64,000 nt of DNA from Patiria miniata (GCF_015706575.1 NW_024037057.1:6877203-6941202); one strand, 5' to 3'; shown: positions 22,384-34,251, numbered from the stretch's first letter. The notes: generated by a model not told the origin, from the sequence alone. Program-made: numbers and translations.

Positions 22384-24201
22384 TTGACTTGCGACCAATG
22401 TGGACAGACTATCGGAGATCGGTTCAGCATCAAGCGACACAAGACCCACATGGGTGAAAAACCGCACGCCTGCGATATCTGTGGGATATCGTTTGCACGA
22501 AATGGAAACCTCAAGCAACACAAGTTGACCCACACGAATGAGAGACCGTACAGATGCGACATCTGCGGACAATTGTTCACGCAGAATGGAAACCTCAAGC
22601 GACACATGATGACCCACACCAACGAGAAACCGCACGCATGCGACATCTGCGGGAAATCGTTTGTGCTGAATGATTACCTGAAGCAACACAAGATGACACA
22701 TATCAATGAAAAACCGTACGCATGCAACATCTGCGGGAAATCGTTCACGCGGAATGAATACCTCAAACAACACAAGTTGACCCACACGAATGAGAGACCG
22801 TACAGATGCGACATCTGCGGACGATCGTTCACGCAGAATGGAAGCCTCAAGCGACACATGATGACCCACACCAACGAGAAACCGCACGCATGCGACATCT
22901 GCGGGAAATCGTTTGTGCTGAATGAGTACCTGAAGCAACACAAGATGACACATATCAATGAAAAACCGTACGCATGCAACATCTGCGGGAAATCGTTCGC
23001 GCGGAATGGAAACCTCAAACAACACAAAATGACCCATACCAATGAGAAACCACACGCATGTGACATCTGCAGGAAATCGTTTGCGCGGAATGATATCCTC
23101 AAGCGACACAAGACGACCCACACCAATGAAAAACCCTACGCATGCGACATCTGTGGGATATCGTTCACGAAGAATGGAAACCTCAAGCAACATAAGATGG
23201 CCCACACCAATGAGAAACCGTATGCATGCAACATATGCGGGATGTCGTTCAAGAAAAATAGAAACCTCAAACAACACAAGATGACCCATACCATTGAGAA
23301 ACCGTACGCGTGCGACATCTGCGGGAACTCGTACGTGGGGAATGCTAAACTCAAGAGACACAAGATGACCCACACCAACGAGAAACCGCACGCATGTGAC
23401 ATCTGCGGAAAATCGTTTGCGCTGAATGATTACCTCCAGCAACACAAGATGACACATACCAATGAGAAACCGTACGCATGTGACATCTGCGAGAAATCGT
23501 TTGCGCTGAATGTTTACCTCAAGCAACACAAGGTGACCCACACCAATGAAAAACCTTACGTGTGCGACATCTGCGGGATAACGTTTGCGCTCAGTGGAAG
23601 CCTCCAGCGACACAAGAGGACCCATACAAATGAGAAACCGTATGCATGCGACATCTGCGGGAAATCGTTCACGCGGAATGGACACCTCAAACGACACAAA
23701 ATGACCCATACCAATGAGAAACCGTACGCATGTGACATATGCGGGAAATCGTTCTCGCAGAATGGAAGCTTCAAGCAACACAAGATGACCCACACCAATG
23801 AGAAACCATACGCATGCAGCATCTGCAGGAAAACGTTTGCGCTCATTGGATACCTCAAACAACACAAGATGACCCATACCAATGAGAAACCGTACGCATG
23901 TGACATTTGCGGGAAATCGTTCTCGAAGAATGGAAGCCTCAAGCTTCACAAGATGACCCACACCAGTGAGAAACCGTACCCATGCGATATCTGCGGGAAA
24001 TCGTTTGTGCACAGTGGAAACCTCCAGCGACACAAGATGACCCATACAAATGAGAAACCGTACACATGTGATATTTGCGGAAAATCGGTCACGCAAAATG
24101 TAAGTCTCAAGCGACACAAGATGACTCACATGGATGAATCACATTTGACATCTGTGGACAATCTTAAAAATGTATGCACAACCTTAAGCGACACCAGATA
24201 A
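22384..24201 (+). CDS. ZNF-E: 21-finger C2H2 protein
   Basis: C2H2 array open from 22384. The first in-frame ATG is 22450 (MGEKPHACDIC), after the first finger, whose His pair is one residue too close (RHKTH). Twenty normal fingers follow with TNEKP/TNERP linkers. Fingers 2-4 and 5-7 are a duplicated three-finger block (KQHKLTHTNERPYRCDICG in both). Upstream, TGA at 22351-22353 replaces Arg before a His. All three frames from the acceptor at 22225 close, with TAA as first codon in A's phase. The array ends by frameshift (THMDESHLTSVDNL), and four decayed fingers follow. Compared with F and G it has exactly twelve additional fingers (336 codons). Either internally initiated or non-functional. 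Confidence 0.75.
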   Translation: MTCDQCGQTIGDRFSIKRHKTHMGEKPHACDICGISFARNGNLKQHKLTHTNERPYRCDICGQLFTQNGNLKRHMMTHTNEKPHACDICGKSFVLNDYLKQHKMTHINEKPYACNICGKSFTRNEYLKQHKLTHTNERPYRCDICGRSFTQNGSLKRHMMTHTNEKPHACDICGKSFVLNEYLKQHKMTHINEKPYACNICGKSFARNGNLKQHKMTHTNEKPHACDICRKSFARNDILKRHKTTHTNEKPYACDICGISFTKNGNLKQHKMAHTNEKPYACNICGMSFKKNRNLKQHKMTHTIEKPYACDICGNSYVGNAKLKRHKMTHTNEKPHACDICGKSFALNDYLQQHKMTHTNEKPYACDICEKSFALNVYLKQHKVTHTNEKPYVCDICGITFALSGSLQRHKRTHTNEKPYACDICGKSFTRNGHLKRHKMTHTNEKPYACDICGKSFSQNGSFKQHKMTHTNEKPYACSICRKTFALIGYLKQHKMTHTNEKPYACDICGKSFSKNGSLKLHKMTHTSEKPYPCDICGKSFVHSGNLQRHKMTHTNEKPYTCDICGKSVTQNVSLKRHKMTHMDESHLTSVDNLKNVCTTLSDTR

Positions 24202-24494
24202 CCCACACCGGAAACCGTAGGCGGACGATACTTGTGGAAAATTGTTTGAACGTGACGACTACTTTAAAAGGCACCAAAAGATTTACTCCGAGAACAGGAA
24301 GACAGTATTTGCATGCCACATCTGTGGCAAAGGGTTTAAGGAGAAAAGCAAGCTCTTGCAGCATGAGGGGATCCACACCAATGAGAAACCGACCGCATGT
24401 GACCTTTCATGGCAGATCTTTTGCGTGGAGCCCAAGCCTGAAGGGGCATTGTAGGATTCATGCCGAACAAAAAACCTACAGGTGCATTTTGTGA
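24202..24494 (+). pseudogene. Decayed C-terminal fingers of ZNF-E
   Basis: Four fingers persist in shifting frames from about 24130: a DICGQS remnant leading to MHNLKRHQITHTGN; a finger with TAG for Tyr and no first Cys (TCGKLFERDDYFKRHQ); one intact finger (FACHICGKGFKEKSKLLQH); and a broken last finger (GRSFAWSPSLKGHCRIH). The same damage is in F and G, but the corresponding fingers of ZNF-D are intact. Confidence 0.75.
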
Positions 24495-24839
24495 GATAAG
24501 TCTGTCAGATTTGCGCGAAGCCTCAACAACCACCTGTGAACATGCACACCATTGAGGAAGCATTTGCTGAACAGGTATCAATCGCATGGCAATTATGAAT
24601 GGACCGTAGGAGTCGCTCGTAGTGGTTGATTATAAAACGACTCGTTGTCATTGTGGGCTAAAAGTAGTGGTGAAAGCCTACTGAGCAGCGTCGAGTGCCC
24701 TTAGTCTAGCTGACGACACGAAACGTTTCGTGCGGGCACAACCAAGATATTTGAATCGAAGGGCTCATTGTAATGTACTTTAAATGCTCATCGAAAATGC
24801 AACGGTGTGCCCCGTTTAACCCTATTTTCAATTTGTTTT

Positions 24840-25349
24840 AGGGAAAATACAACACTTGCAAACATCGAAAAAAGGAAATGATGAAATTATCACGAAATAC
24901 CTGACTGAATTGTTAGGTACCGACAGTCTAAAGCATTCTGCAAAATCGTGGCTCCTGGTGTGCTGACATTTTCAAGAAAACCTGTATTTTTCCAACGCTG
25001 GTCGGCCGACCAGCGTTGGAGAAAACTGGCTTTTTTCCAAAAAAGTTCATATTTAGTTATTCGGACTTTTCTTTGCAATTGATTACACACCTCTGAAGGG
25101 GTACAAGCCTGTTAGACTGATTCTCTGACCTTACCATTTCCTAAAGTGTATTAATAATTGCTCCGTTTCATCTTAAGTGGGGTCAGGGAACCAGACTACA
25201 AGAACATGATAGGTTTTCTTGGTTTTTCCAGCATCTACAAGCCCAAAACGTGAAACAAGTCAGTTTACCAATATTTTCTATAACATATTAATCCTCCTAA
25301 TCCATTTATTTCTGAAAATTGAAGCAAAAGCAAATGTTGTACATTCCCT
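24840..25349 (+). mobile_element. TTAA-site MITE, copy c
   Basis: Begins AGGGAAAATACAACACTTGC and ends TGTACATTCCCT followed by TTAA (25350-25353). The left TTAA has become TTTT, a change also present in copy d at 38489. Contains the TCGGCCGA-cored palindrome near 24990-25019. Unit F has an intact empty TTAA at 30686-30689. Confidence 0.85.
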
Positions 25350-25353
25350 TTAA

Positions 25354-26250
25354 GGGTGACTTCCTTTGTTCTTATGTTATTCCGAATTTCCATGTTCATT
25401 AGCAAGACTGTGATGCCATTCCTTTGGGAACGTTTTATGTATTGCGCCCGCTGACAGGCGACACCTTAATCTTATTGTTTTGGTTAGATTTCAATAAAAT
25501 TAATGTACTATGTAAAATTAATGTACTGTGTCAACACACAATTTTATAGCGTTTGTGCCCAGAAATTATCATTTTTACTTTTACCTTTTTCATGTTGCAG
25601 CCATCGTGATTTTTTTTCTCATTTAAATCAACGTAACCAAAGCGAGGCTGGAAGGAAAATGTCTGGTTTCTTTTTGCAAAAAAACAAACATTATCATTCA
25701 GTACTGTTATTGGATACAGGGAACTGAAATGATGGCAGCATGATAAAAATCTTTGACGGCGCCCTCAACGGCACGATGTGCATATATGGTGGCCCTGGAG
25801 GGCCTTAAAACGTAAATTTTCCGACATCGCAACATTCTCCACGACCAAGCACGCAACGTGTGTATAGTGTGCGAGCAGTGAATGTCATAAGGTTCCCCAA
25901 AAGTTTGCGCATGATTGTTTGCAACAATTTTAATCGATATGGTGTATATACAACAGTGGAGGGCGCTTTTAGACACTTTCCAAAGACCAGTGTGCATAAG
26001 TCTAAGGAATATACCAGATGTACATGTACTGTGAATCTTAAAATTAGCTAAACTGTCAATGTATATACGTGTTCCTTTTTTTAATGTGAATTCGTCAATC
26101 GCCCAAGTGAACTCATGTACATATATAACAACAGATACGGTCGTCATCAAGTCTTATAATATTAGGCTACAAGAGTGCATGCTGGAGCTAATAAAAACCC
26201 AAGTTATTGAGTCCCCGTCAGACCTGGCTCATTTAAAAGATGGCGCTGTG
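25354..26250. repeat. Shared 3' flank of units E, F and G
   Basis: 25354-25720 matches 39006-39365 (unit G). 25895-26250 matches 30785-31157 (unit F) with a deletion in F. Frames here are short and not conserved, so no gene is called. Confidence 0.65.
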
Positions 26251-26433
26251 CAGACTCTCTTTAGTACAAACTCTGTTAATACAAATTCTGGTTATAACAG
26301 ACATACAGCCTTGGTCCTGACTGTGCATGTATGTGCACATTGAATGGGACCGATATTCCTCTTAATACAAAATTCTGATATAACGAACAATTTCGATAGG
26401 TCCGAACGAGTTTGTATTAACGAGACTCGACTG
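26251..26433. mobile_element. Pogo-like MITE, second copy (unit E)
   Basis: Left end CAGACTCTCTTTAGTACAAA, right end GTATTAACGAGACTCGACTG followed by TA. Allelic in position to 31158-31341 in unit F, so it was there before the E/F duplication. Confidence 0.75.
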
Positions 26434-26518
26434 TAAATGCCATTACCCGCGACATGGAAGCAAACCAGCACTCTCGCTTTACCCAGACCAATTACATGTA
26501 ATCCCATCCCGCAAAGGT

Positions 26519-26690
26519 TTTATATGAACAACTTTGCCCTGAATTTGTGCAATAAACCACGGGCCCTCTGTGAAGCCGTACAGCATGGCCCTGACCTTAC
26601 ACAATTGGGTAACAAGTCCAATGGACTGGACAATTTCACACAATGGGTGGATTCTGGCTACTCTCTATACACTGTATGGATTATGCATGT
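26519..26690 (+). repeat. Repeat shared with 34961-35126 (unit end)
   Basis: TATATGAACAACTTTGCCCT through CTCTATACACTGTAT occurs in both places in the same orientation. It is probably the far end of the duplicated unit, displaced by about 3 kb of insertions in unit F. Confidence 0.7.
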
Positions 26691-29257
26691 AGTATTTTTA
26701 CAGAATGCAAGAGTTTGGAGTTCAGCTAAATGAAGTTTTATTGTAAAATAATAATGTATGCCTTCTTCAGCACATTAACAATGGTATAAAATTTACAAGA
26801 TTCAATAGACTGTACTATAAAGGCGAGATATAACATAAACCATGCCTTTCTTTTGTTTGTAAACATTGGCGCCATTTTGTATGGGCTGCCGTAAGCGCAT
26901 AAATTGAAGCCGTGGTTGGCAACACATTTTTCCAAAAATGTCCTCATAACGCCATCAACACATAGTAAAAAGGCATATGTGGGAATTATTTTGTAGCTTT
27001 GTTGAAAATGTTGTAGTTTCAAGTATCAAATAAATATTTTAGCGATCTGTAATTAACTCTTCTTCATTTTTGCAGTGTTCGACCTTCCATTGTTTTGCAG
27101 GCCGTGGTTAAACCAAGCGCAGAAAGGTCTATTCGCGCCAAAATCATCTGTAGCGTAAAGTGAAGCAATAACAGTAAAGTCGGCGTCCCCTATACAATGT
27201 ACAGTGTGAACGTGAAAAGATTCGACTGAGGTCACGGTGGAGCGGCCCATTTATTGTATCAACTTGTCCTGAATTACTGGAAGCTACACACACTCATACC
27301 ACCTAATTCCTGTGTCATTCTGCGTACTGAGGAGTTTGGATTGGTAAGAAAACGAAATTTCTAGCCTCTTCAATGATATTTTTTCGAAATCAAAGAAGAT
27401 TGTTGAAAGAGAATTTCGGTCACATGCGTTTTCTTAATGCGGTCCTTCATATGGAGAACTTTGCCACCCATTTTGTGCAGAAAATCAAAGCCCTGCATGC
27501 TCTGCGGTCACACACAACGGTGCATTAACCCGGCGACCTGCATATAGCCCCACTGCGTAGCCCGGACTATACATAAGCAGCAGGTCGATCCTCGGAACAA
27601 AAGCGATGTCTGATATGACAAGAAAAGTGCCCCTTGTTCTTCTCAACGAATCAAAACGGTTGTTACATGAATGGAAAGCTTATTGTTTTATCTTTCAGAA
27701 ACCGTGCGAGGTAATTGTATGCGACCGGGTTCACACGTGTGCTGTTCGAAGAAGTAAACCCGCACCCTCAAAAAACGGGAAAATGTGCCGTGACCTCCAT
27801 AAGAAACGCGAAATTTTCACTGAGTTACCCGTTTTTCAATGAAAACGTGCACATAAATATTCGCCTTTAACCATGAAGAAATTATATTCATTGGAAAGCA
27901 GAAAACCTATATTTTATGATGCGATGCGAGGAAGTAAGTTTAACCAACATACTTTCCGCGTATTAACGAAAGTTTGCTGAGAGCGCCTAGATATATGATC
28001 CAGTCTTCCCACGTAAACAGAGCTGCACTAGTGGCGAGTGAGCAAATGCTATCCCTAGTTCTCCCATATGGAAGATGAAACACTGGATTCCATTTCACTT
28101 GATGATTTTCAATTTTCGTGTTAATTGGGTTTGTTTTTGGTTGTCGTGCTAAAATTGTCATCCCAGGGATAAACGTCAATGTTACGGCTATTTATTTCTG
28201 CACAAAAAAAAATGGCAGGAATTTTGAATATTTATGTTGCTTTTCCTTTGTGATTTTTGTTGTTGTGTCAGTACTAAATATACATGTATATGGCATTAAA
28301 GCTACTCTTTCTCGTGATTTCAAAGAGCACACTTTGGGTTCACTATTTGAACAGAAAAAGCCCTAAAGAATTAACAGTATCTTCCTGAAATGACTTCACA
28401 CTTACAGCGCCCTCGGTTGTCGGGAAAATCAGTTACAATTTAAAATGTTGAACGAAATGCATTTTAAATGAAATTCACAAGAAGAATGTCAAATTGTTTT
28501 TACAAAGGAGTAGAAAGTTGCTAATCTATACGCGTGTTTCCGAAGGATAAACTTCTGCCTTGCCGGGAGGGGGAAGGGGGGGGGGGCACTGGGATGCACA
28601 TATTTGTTCAGGACCCGAGGGAGGGGGAAGCGGGCACAGCAGTACATGTAGCTGCGGAGGCTGAGCTTTAGCCGATGTATAGAGCTCCATAGATCGGCTA
28701 CTGCTCTGCCTAGAGGGACGTGGTGTTGGGGCGGGTTGCGTCCACCACCCCCCCCCCCCCCCCCAGTAAAATTGGGCGAAAACAATTATGGAATTATAAA
28801 GTTCCTAAATTTATATTCCCCAAATGCCTTTATAGAACGTAGGCCAATATTGTACATTTCTAAAATGCTCGGAGGGCGTGCCCCCACATACACCTGGACC
28901 CCTTATATCGCTTCATAATAGATTGACAGGTGGGCTCTGAAGGCATGACACATATTTATTTCATTTGAAGAAATTAAAGGGGAAACATCCCTGGGGGGCA
29001 ACGTTTATGATAATTTCGTTGTATGATAGAAGCACAAACGTATTATGCCATTTTCAGGGTAAATTGTCACATTTTGTGCTCTGATTTGTTTTTACACAGC
29101 TAACTCGAAAAGTCTGAATCAATTAAGGCATCGGACTTGCAAGTGACAACCTCAACGGGCTGCAAAACACCAGCATTTGTCCAAAGAGCGTCCCAGTTCT
29201 ATCAATGAGAAATGTTCACTCAAGTGACACCAGCTGACCCTCACCGATGACCAACCT

Positions 29258-30034
29258 ATGACTTGCGACCAATGTGGACAGACTTTCGGAGATCGGTTCA
29301 GCATCAAGCGACACAAGGCCCACATGGGTGAAAAACCGCACGCCTGCGATATCTGTGGGATATCATTTGCACGAAATGGAAACCTCAAGCAACACAAGTT
29401 GACCCACACGAATGAGAGACCGTACAGATGCGACATCTGCGGACAATCGTTCACGCAGAATGGAAGCCTCAAGCGACACATGATGACCCACACCAACGAG
29501 AAACCGCACGCATGCGACATCTGCGGGAAATCGTTTGTGCTGAATGATTACCTGAAGCAACACAAGATGACACATATCAATGAAAAACCGTACGCATGCA
29601 ACATCTGCGGGAAATCGTTCACGTGGAATGGAAACCTCAAACAACACAAAATGACCCATACCAATGAGAAACCATACGCATGTGACATCTGCGGGAAATC
29701 GTTTGTGCGGAATGACATCCTCAAGCGACACAAGACGACCCACACCAATGAGAAACTGTACGCATGTGACATTTGCGGGCAATCGTTCTTGCAGAATGGA
29801 AGCCTCAAGCTTCACAAGATGACCCACACCAGTGACAAACCGTACCCATGCGGTACCTGCGGAAAATCGTTTATGCACAGTGGAAACCTCCAGCGACACA
29901 AGATGACCCATACAAATGAGAAACCGTACACATGTGATATTTGCGGAAAATCGTTCACGCAAAATGTAAGTCTCAAGCGACACAAGATGACTCACATGGA
30001 TGAATCACATTTGACATCTGTGGACAATCTTTAA
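29258..30034 (+). CDS. ZNF-F: 9-finger C2H2 protein
   Basis: Nine C2H2 fingers from ATG 29258 (MTCDQCGQTFGDRF) to a stop at 30032-30034. The first has the short His spacing seen in E and G (RHKAH). One finger has lost Asp-Ile for Gly-Thr between its Cys residues (PCGTCGKSF). The acceptor is at about 29096-29097 (TTTTTACACAG). The exon start carries the same TAA and the TGA at 29225-29227 as E and G, so an upstream exon cannot read in. A real ATG has appeared here by CCT ATG in place of CCG TTG. It is 258 codons, the same finger series as G. Possible short DNA-binding protein or pseudogene. Confidence 0.7.
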   Translation: MTCDQCGQTFGDRFSIKRHKAHMGEKPHACDICGISFARNGNLKQHKLTHTNERPYRCDICGQSFTQNGSLKRHMMTHTNEKPHACDICGKSFVLNDYLKQHKMTHINEKPYACNICGKSFTWNGNLKQHKMTHTNEKPYACDICGKSFVRNDILKRHKTTHTNEKLYACDICGQSFLQNGSLKLHKMTHTSDKPYPCGTCGKSFMHSGNLQRHKMTHTNEKPYTCDICGKSFTQNVSLKRHKMTHMDESHLTSVDNL

Positions 30035-30360
30035 AATGTATGCACAACCTTAAGCGACACCAGATAACCCACACCGGAAACCGTAGGCGTGCGATACTTG
30101 TGGAAAATTGTTTGAACGTGACCACTGCCTTAAAAGGCACAAAAAGATTTACTCCGAGAACAGGAAGACAGTATTTGCATGTCAATTCTGTGACAAAGGG
30201 TTTAAAGAGAAAAGCAAGCTCTTGCAGCATGAGGGGATCCACACCAATGAGAAACCGACCGCATGTGACCTTTTATGGCAGATCTTTTGCGTGGAGCCCA
30301 AGCCTGAAGGGGCATTGTAGGATTCATGCCGAACAAAAAACCTACAGGTGCATTTTGTAA
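30035..30360 (+). pseudogene. Decayed C-terminal fingers of ZNF-F
   Basis: Same shifted fingers as after ZNF-E (MHNLKRHQITHTGN, then FACQFCDKGFKEKSKLLQH, then SFAWSPSLKGHCRIH), with the same frame breaks. Confidence 0.7.
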
Positions 30361-31157
30361 GATAAGTCTGTCAGACATGCGCGAAGCCTGAACAACCACC
30401 TGAACATGCACACCATTTAGGAAGCATTTGCTGAACAGGCATCAATCGCAGGGCAATTGTGAATGGACCGTAGAAGTCGCTCGTAGTGGTTGATTATAAA
30501 ACGACTCGTTGTCATTGTGGGCTAAAAGTAGTGGTGAAAGCCTACTGAGCAGCGTCGAGTGCCCTTAGTCTGGCTGACGACACGAAACGTTTCATGCGGG
30601 CACAACCATGATATTTGAATCGAAGGGCTCATTGCAATGTACTTTTAATGCTCACCGAAAATGCAACGGTGTTGTGTTACTGTTTTTAAGGGTGGCTTCC
30701 TTTGTTCTTATGTTATTCCGAATTTCCATGTTCATTAGCAAGACTGTGATGCCATTCCTTTGGGAATGTTTTATGTATTGCGCCCCCTAAAGTTTGCGCA
30801 TGATTGTTTGCAACAAGGTACTAATTAATCGATATGGTGGAGGGCAGTGGAACAGTGGAGGGCGCTTTTAGACACTTTCCAAAGACCAGTGTGCATAAGT
30901 CTAAGGAATATACCAGATGTACATGTACTGTGAATCTTAAAATTAGCTAAACTGTCAATGTATAAACGTGTTCCTTTTTCAATGTGAATTCGTCAATCGC
31001 CCAAGTGAACTCATGTACATAACAACAGATACGGTCGTCATCAAGTCTTATACATTGTGTAATATTAGGCTACAAGAGTGCATGCTGGAGCTAATAAAAT
31101 CCCAAGTTATTGAGTCCCCGTACGTCAGACCTGGCTCAGTTAAAAGATGGAGGTGTG

Positions 31158-31341
31158 CAGACTCTCGTTAGTACAAACTCTGTTAATACAAATTCTGGTT
31201 ATAACAGACATAAAGCCTTGGTCCTGACTGTGCATGTATGTGCACATTAAATGGGACCGATATTCCTCTTAATTCTGATATACATGTAACAAACAATTTC
31301 GATAGGTCCGAACGAGTTTGTATTATTGAGACTCTATACTG
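31158..31341. mobile_element. Pogo-like MITE, third copy (unit F)
   Basis: CAGACTCTCGTTAGTACAAA at the left, ACTCTATACTG followed by TA at the right. Positional counterpart of 26251-26433. Confidence 0.75.
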
Positions 31342-31402
31342 TAAATGCCATTACCCGCGACATGGAAGCAAACCAGCACTCTCGCTTTACCCATACCAAT
31401 GG

Positions 31403-31972
31403 ACCGATCCAGTAAGCCCCGCCCAGTGCGCACGTGGGCAAATTAAGGCCAAAAAAAATAATAAGTCGGTCTCTGGTCAGCGCGCGCGTCGATTTTAATC
31501 ATGCGCGTCAATCTTTTTTTTTTCCAAAATGTTCCGCGGTAGCTCCAACAGCGCCCTCTATTGCCGCACCTCCTCATTTTTTTTTTTACCAAAGAGCAAC
31601 AAGGAATGGGAAATTGCACCAAGGCAAATGATCGAGAGCACCAAGGCAAATTATGGAGGACACCAATGTACATGAGGACACCAAATAGCAAAATAGTACC
31701 CCACCTTGTCTGTACAATCCAAGCTCCAAGAAAAAAAAAAAAGCCAAAAAAAAAAAAAAAAGCCGCGTCCCCGCGTCAATTCCGGAACTTTGGTCTGACC
31801 AGAGACCGAATATTTTTTTTGTGGCCTAACACGTGCTCCTCTCCAATGCCACACTGCATTTTCCTGCCGCGCGCGTGCACGCATGTCGGACTTTTGTGCA
31901 CGCACGTCGGACATAAATCACGGCTGTGATTGGTCAGAATACCATGGGGCGGTGCTTACTGGATCTCACCAT
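31403..31972 (-). mobile_element. GGACCGATCCAG-end MITE, copy 1, interrupted
   Basis: Inverted ends GGACCGATCCAGTAAGC and GCTTACTGGATCTCACC, with AT on each side. Unit E has the empty site: ACCAATTACATG at 26488-26499. A second, uninterrupted copy is at 56049-56254 in the opposite orientation. A Harbinger-type element sits inside (31447-31826). Superfamily unknown. Confidence 0.75.
31447..31826 (-). mobile_element. PIF/Harbinger-like MITE, copy 2
   Basis: Begins GGCCAAAAAAAATAATAAGT, ends TTTTTTGTGGCC, flanked by a perfect TAA duplication (31444-31446, 31827-31829). The copy of the host MITE at 56049-56254 shows the empty site GCACGTGTTAATTTGCCC. Interior phrases on the minus strand (AGTTCCGGAATTGACGCG, CCTTGGTGCAATTT) match copies 1 and 3. 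Confidence 0.9.
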
Positions 31973-32085
31973 TACATGTAATCCCATCCCTTAGAGCACG
32001 TTCGATTAGCTTCCCCCAGCTTACTTGCGCCTGCTCCTCCCGTGATGACAGACATGCGCAGTGGAGCGAAATAGACAACGGTTTC

Positions 32086-32670
32086 GGGTAAAGCAACCTC
32101 GTTCCCCATGGGTACCATCCACTGATCTCTATATAAAGACTGGATAGCTAATAAAGAGCCGCACAATAAACGAATTTGACGCCATATTGGTGAGACCGGC
32201 TGGTGATCTACAAAGGACAAGTTGCCGTCTTTATAGACAGCATGATTTCTTTTGTAACGTCGCGGTTCACTTGACATATATTTTGGCCATCACCACTGAC
32301 CAACTGAGGTTTACTACAATTTTTCTAAGGTCGTGGTTACTTTTATAATGCCGCAAATCACTTTTTCGGCGTTTTTGAAATAATAATCACTACGGAAATG
32401 TGTCCTTTTTAGAACATCATAATATGTGTACGTGACCAAAATGCGCGTCAACTGTTGATACAACGCGCGCGTATTTACGCGTAGAACGTTCGTATATTCG
32501 CGGCCATCTTCGTGAGACCGGGGGCGAATTAGTCAATATGCAAAGTCTACTGTGTGAATGTTGTATGCACATCCGCTATCCAGTCTTTATATAGAGATCA
32601 GTGGTACCATCGTGCTGCGCCATGTTGTTTCCCATCATGCCTTGCGCGATCTTAACCCATGGAATTGTGT
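32086..32670 (-). mobile_element. Short CCAACCTCG-end MITE, interrupted copy
   Basis: CAACCTCGTTCCCCATGG at the left and CATGTTGTTTCCCATCATGC, CTTGCGCGATC at the right are the split halves of the roughly 100-base element seen whole at 56715-56816. The hAT-like element 32120-32603 divides them. Confidence 0.65.
32120..32603. mobile_element. hAT-like MITE, 484 bp, 8-bp TSD
   Basis: Perfect 8-bp duplications GTACCATC (32112-32119 and 32604-32611) flank 29-base inverted repeats beginning CACTGATCTCTATATAAAGA. An 8-bp duplication with CA...TG ends fits hAT. The pre-insertion sequence is represented at 56770-56805. The interior has no credible frame. Confidence 0.85.
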
Positions 32671-33436
32671 AATTTAAATGTGTCAAAATATGGCACATTA
32701 TAATTAGGCTGCAGTTTATCCGTTTTACGTGCCGACGCAGTAAAATGTTAAAAGTTGTGATTTTGAAGAATCAATCCTTTCAAACACAACGTTTGGACGT
32801 TGTGTTAATTAGCAAAGATTTGTATTAAATGTACGTACCTCTTTCGTGCCTTTACAACCACAGATACAGGGTTTTTTTTAGCGAAAAAACGCGGCTGATA
32901 TAATCCATATCGTACACAGGCTTCGCGACTTTTGAATCATAATTTTTTTTCGTACGTGACGTTACGTGCAAAGCTAAGCACGCGAGCGCGAGCGCATTAT
33001 GGGCGCGCCCGGCGTGCAATCTTCGAAATGCCCGCGCAGTACGCTGTGAATAGCCATTCATAAATACCTCAGACAGTTTAGCTATTCCTATTGGTCGAGA
33101 GCCCGTCACGTGGCCGGTCTTAAACGGATGATAAAGACATGGCTAGCTGGTCTTAAACACTTTTCCAGTGTCACAATAAAATGTGGACTCCTAAAATCCA
33201 GTGCCTCTTACCGTTTCATTGGTTGAACGTTCACAATCCTCCCGTAGGCATGCGCAACACTACCAGGGAGTCAGAATTTTATAGTTCTAAATTCAAAACG
33301 CAACGCCACAGGTGCGTTCTGCGCGACATCGCGCAGAACATGCTACGCGCGCGTCAATCTCCATAAAAGGGAACAAAATCGGGATTTTTTGAACGAATTA
33401 TTCCCTTTATTTTTGACCGAAAAGGTATTTATGAAT
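32671..33436. other. Non-coding, CpG-containing, possible old regulatory sequence
   Basis: Around 32980-33110 the sequence is GC-rich with ATTCCTATTGGTCGAGAGCC, an inverted CCAAT box, next to GTCACGTGGCC, an E-box. The same CCTATTGGTCGA phrase is at 61310. No start codon or donor in a convincing arrangement follows. Confidence 0.3.
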
Positions 33437-33599
33437 GGGAATAAATGTGCCCGATCGGTATTTATCACTCTGTTTAAGACCGCTTAGAGTCTGGGTGCTG
33501 ATAATTACCCTCGCCTCCGACTCGGGTAATTATCAGCACCCAGACTCTAAGTGGTCTTAAACAGAGTGATAAAAACCTCTCGAGCACACATTTATTCCC
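33437..33599. mobile_element. Foldback element, arms about 75 bases
   Basis: GGGAATAAATGTG through TAATTACCC is inverted around the spacer TCGCCTCCGACTC at about 33512-33524. The inner 44 bases of each arm are almost identical. A related arm fragment (TTAAACAGAGTG) occurs near 45591. Confidence 0.75.
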
Positions 33600-33804
33600 T
33601 TATTCAGCGTCATTTACGTCATCATCACAGCCAGGGGTTAGTGTAAGGAACGAACACGCGCCCCTGGAGTCGAGGCTGAGGCTGCGGGTAAAGTTTCGTG
33701 CAAGAGCTGGAAAGTTGAACTTTGACATGACACTGATCGAGGCGCCCACCGGACGCGAATTTTTTTCCCGTACATACACATACAATCGTTATGGGCGTAT
33801 TTGA

Positions 33805-34030
33805 AGTACTTTAATTGACTTGCAAGTCAGGTTCTCGGACTTTATTGAAAAAAAATCCTCCAAACCACATATTGGTAAAAGAAAAATGTTCCGAATGACT
33901 AACAAACCTTTTTACGAGAAAAAAAAGAAGAAGTAGAGAAGAAGAAATCGAAAAAGCATCCAATGGGAATCGAACTCGCACCATCGGATTTGTAATCCAA
34001 CGTAGTTTCCACTACAACTCGATCAGCAGT
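33805..34030 (-). mobile_element. tRNA-derived SINE, copy 2
   Basis: On the minus strand a tRNA-like head has B box AGTTCGATTCC (complement of 33966-33976). Its anticodon-arm-like stretch is TTGGATTACAAATCCGA, with loop TTACAAA that would give anticodon ACA. The body (CTCGGACTTTATTG, AAAAAATCCTCCAAACC) matches copy 1 at 10060-10330. It lacks a paired acceptor stem, so it is a SINE head, not a tRNA gene. Confidence 0.6.
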
Positions 34031-34050
34031 GACAAATTCGAAGAGGTTGT

Positions 34051-34251
34051 TTTACACTGTTATTTCGGCTGTGTACTATATGAACCTAGCAACCAGTTGT
34101 GTAAAAAAATTGAACAAGTTGTGTAATATTTTACACAAATTGTGTAATATTTACACAAGTTGTGTTAGTAACAACAGTTTACACAACGGGTTGCTAGGTT
34201 CATATAGTACACAACCGTCTGATTTTTACACAACCGAAATAACAGTGTAAA
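34051..34251. mobile_element. TIR MITE beginning TTTACACTGTTATTTCGG
   Basis: Imperfect inverted repeats of about 55 bases enclose tandem words of the type ACACAAGTTGTGTAA. The right arm carries an extra 18-base segment. No target duplication was resolved. Confidence 0.7.

Larger units (their letters stand above)
19619..26842 (+). repeat. Duplicated unit E (ZNF-E with flanks)
   Basis: Sequence from CCTTTCTTTTGTTTGTGAAC onward is repeated head to tail from about 26843. The shared order is spacer, intron end, acceptor, finger exon, decayed fingers and 3' flank up to about 26690. Differences from unit F are twelve extra fingers, a Harbinger-type insert at 20962-21322 and a TTAA-site element at 24840-25349. 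Confidence 0.85.
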
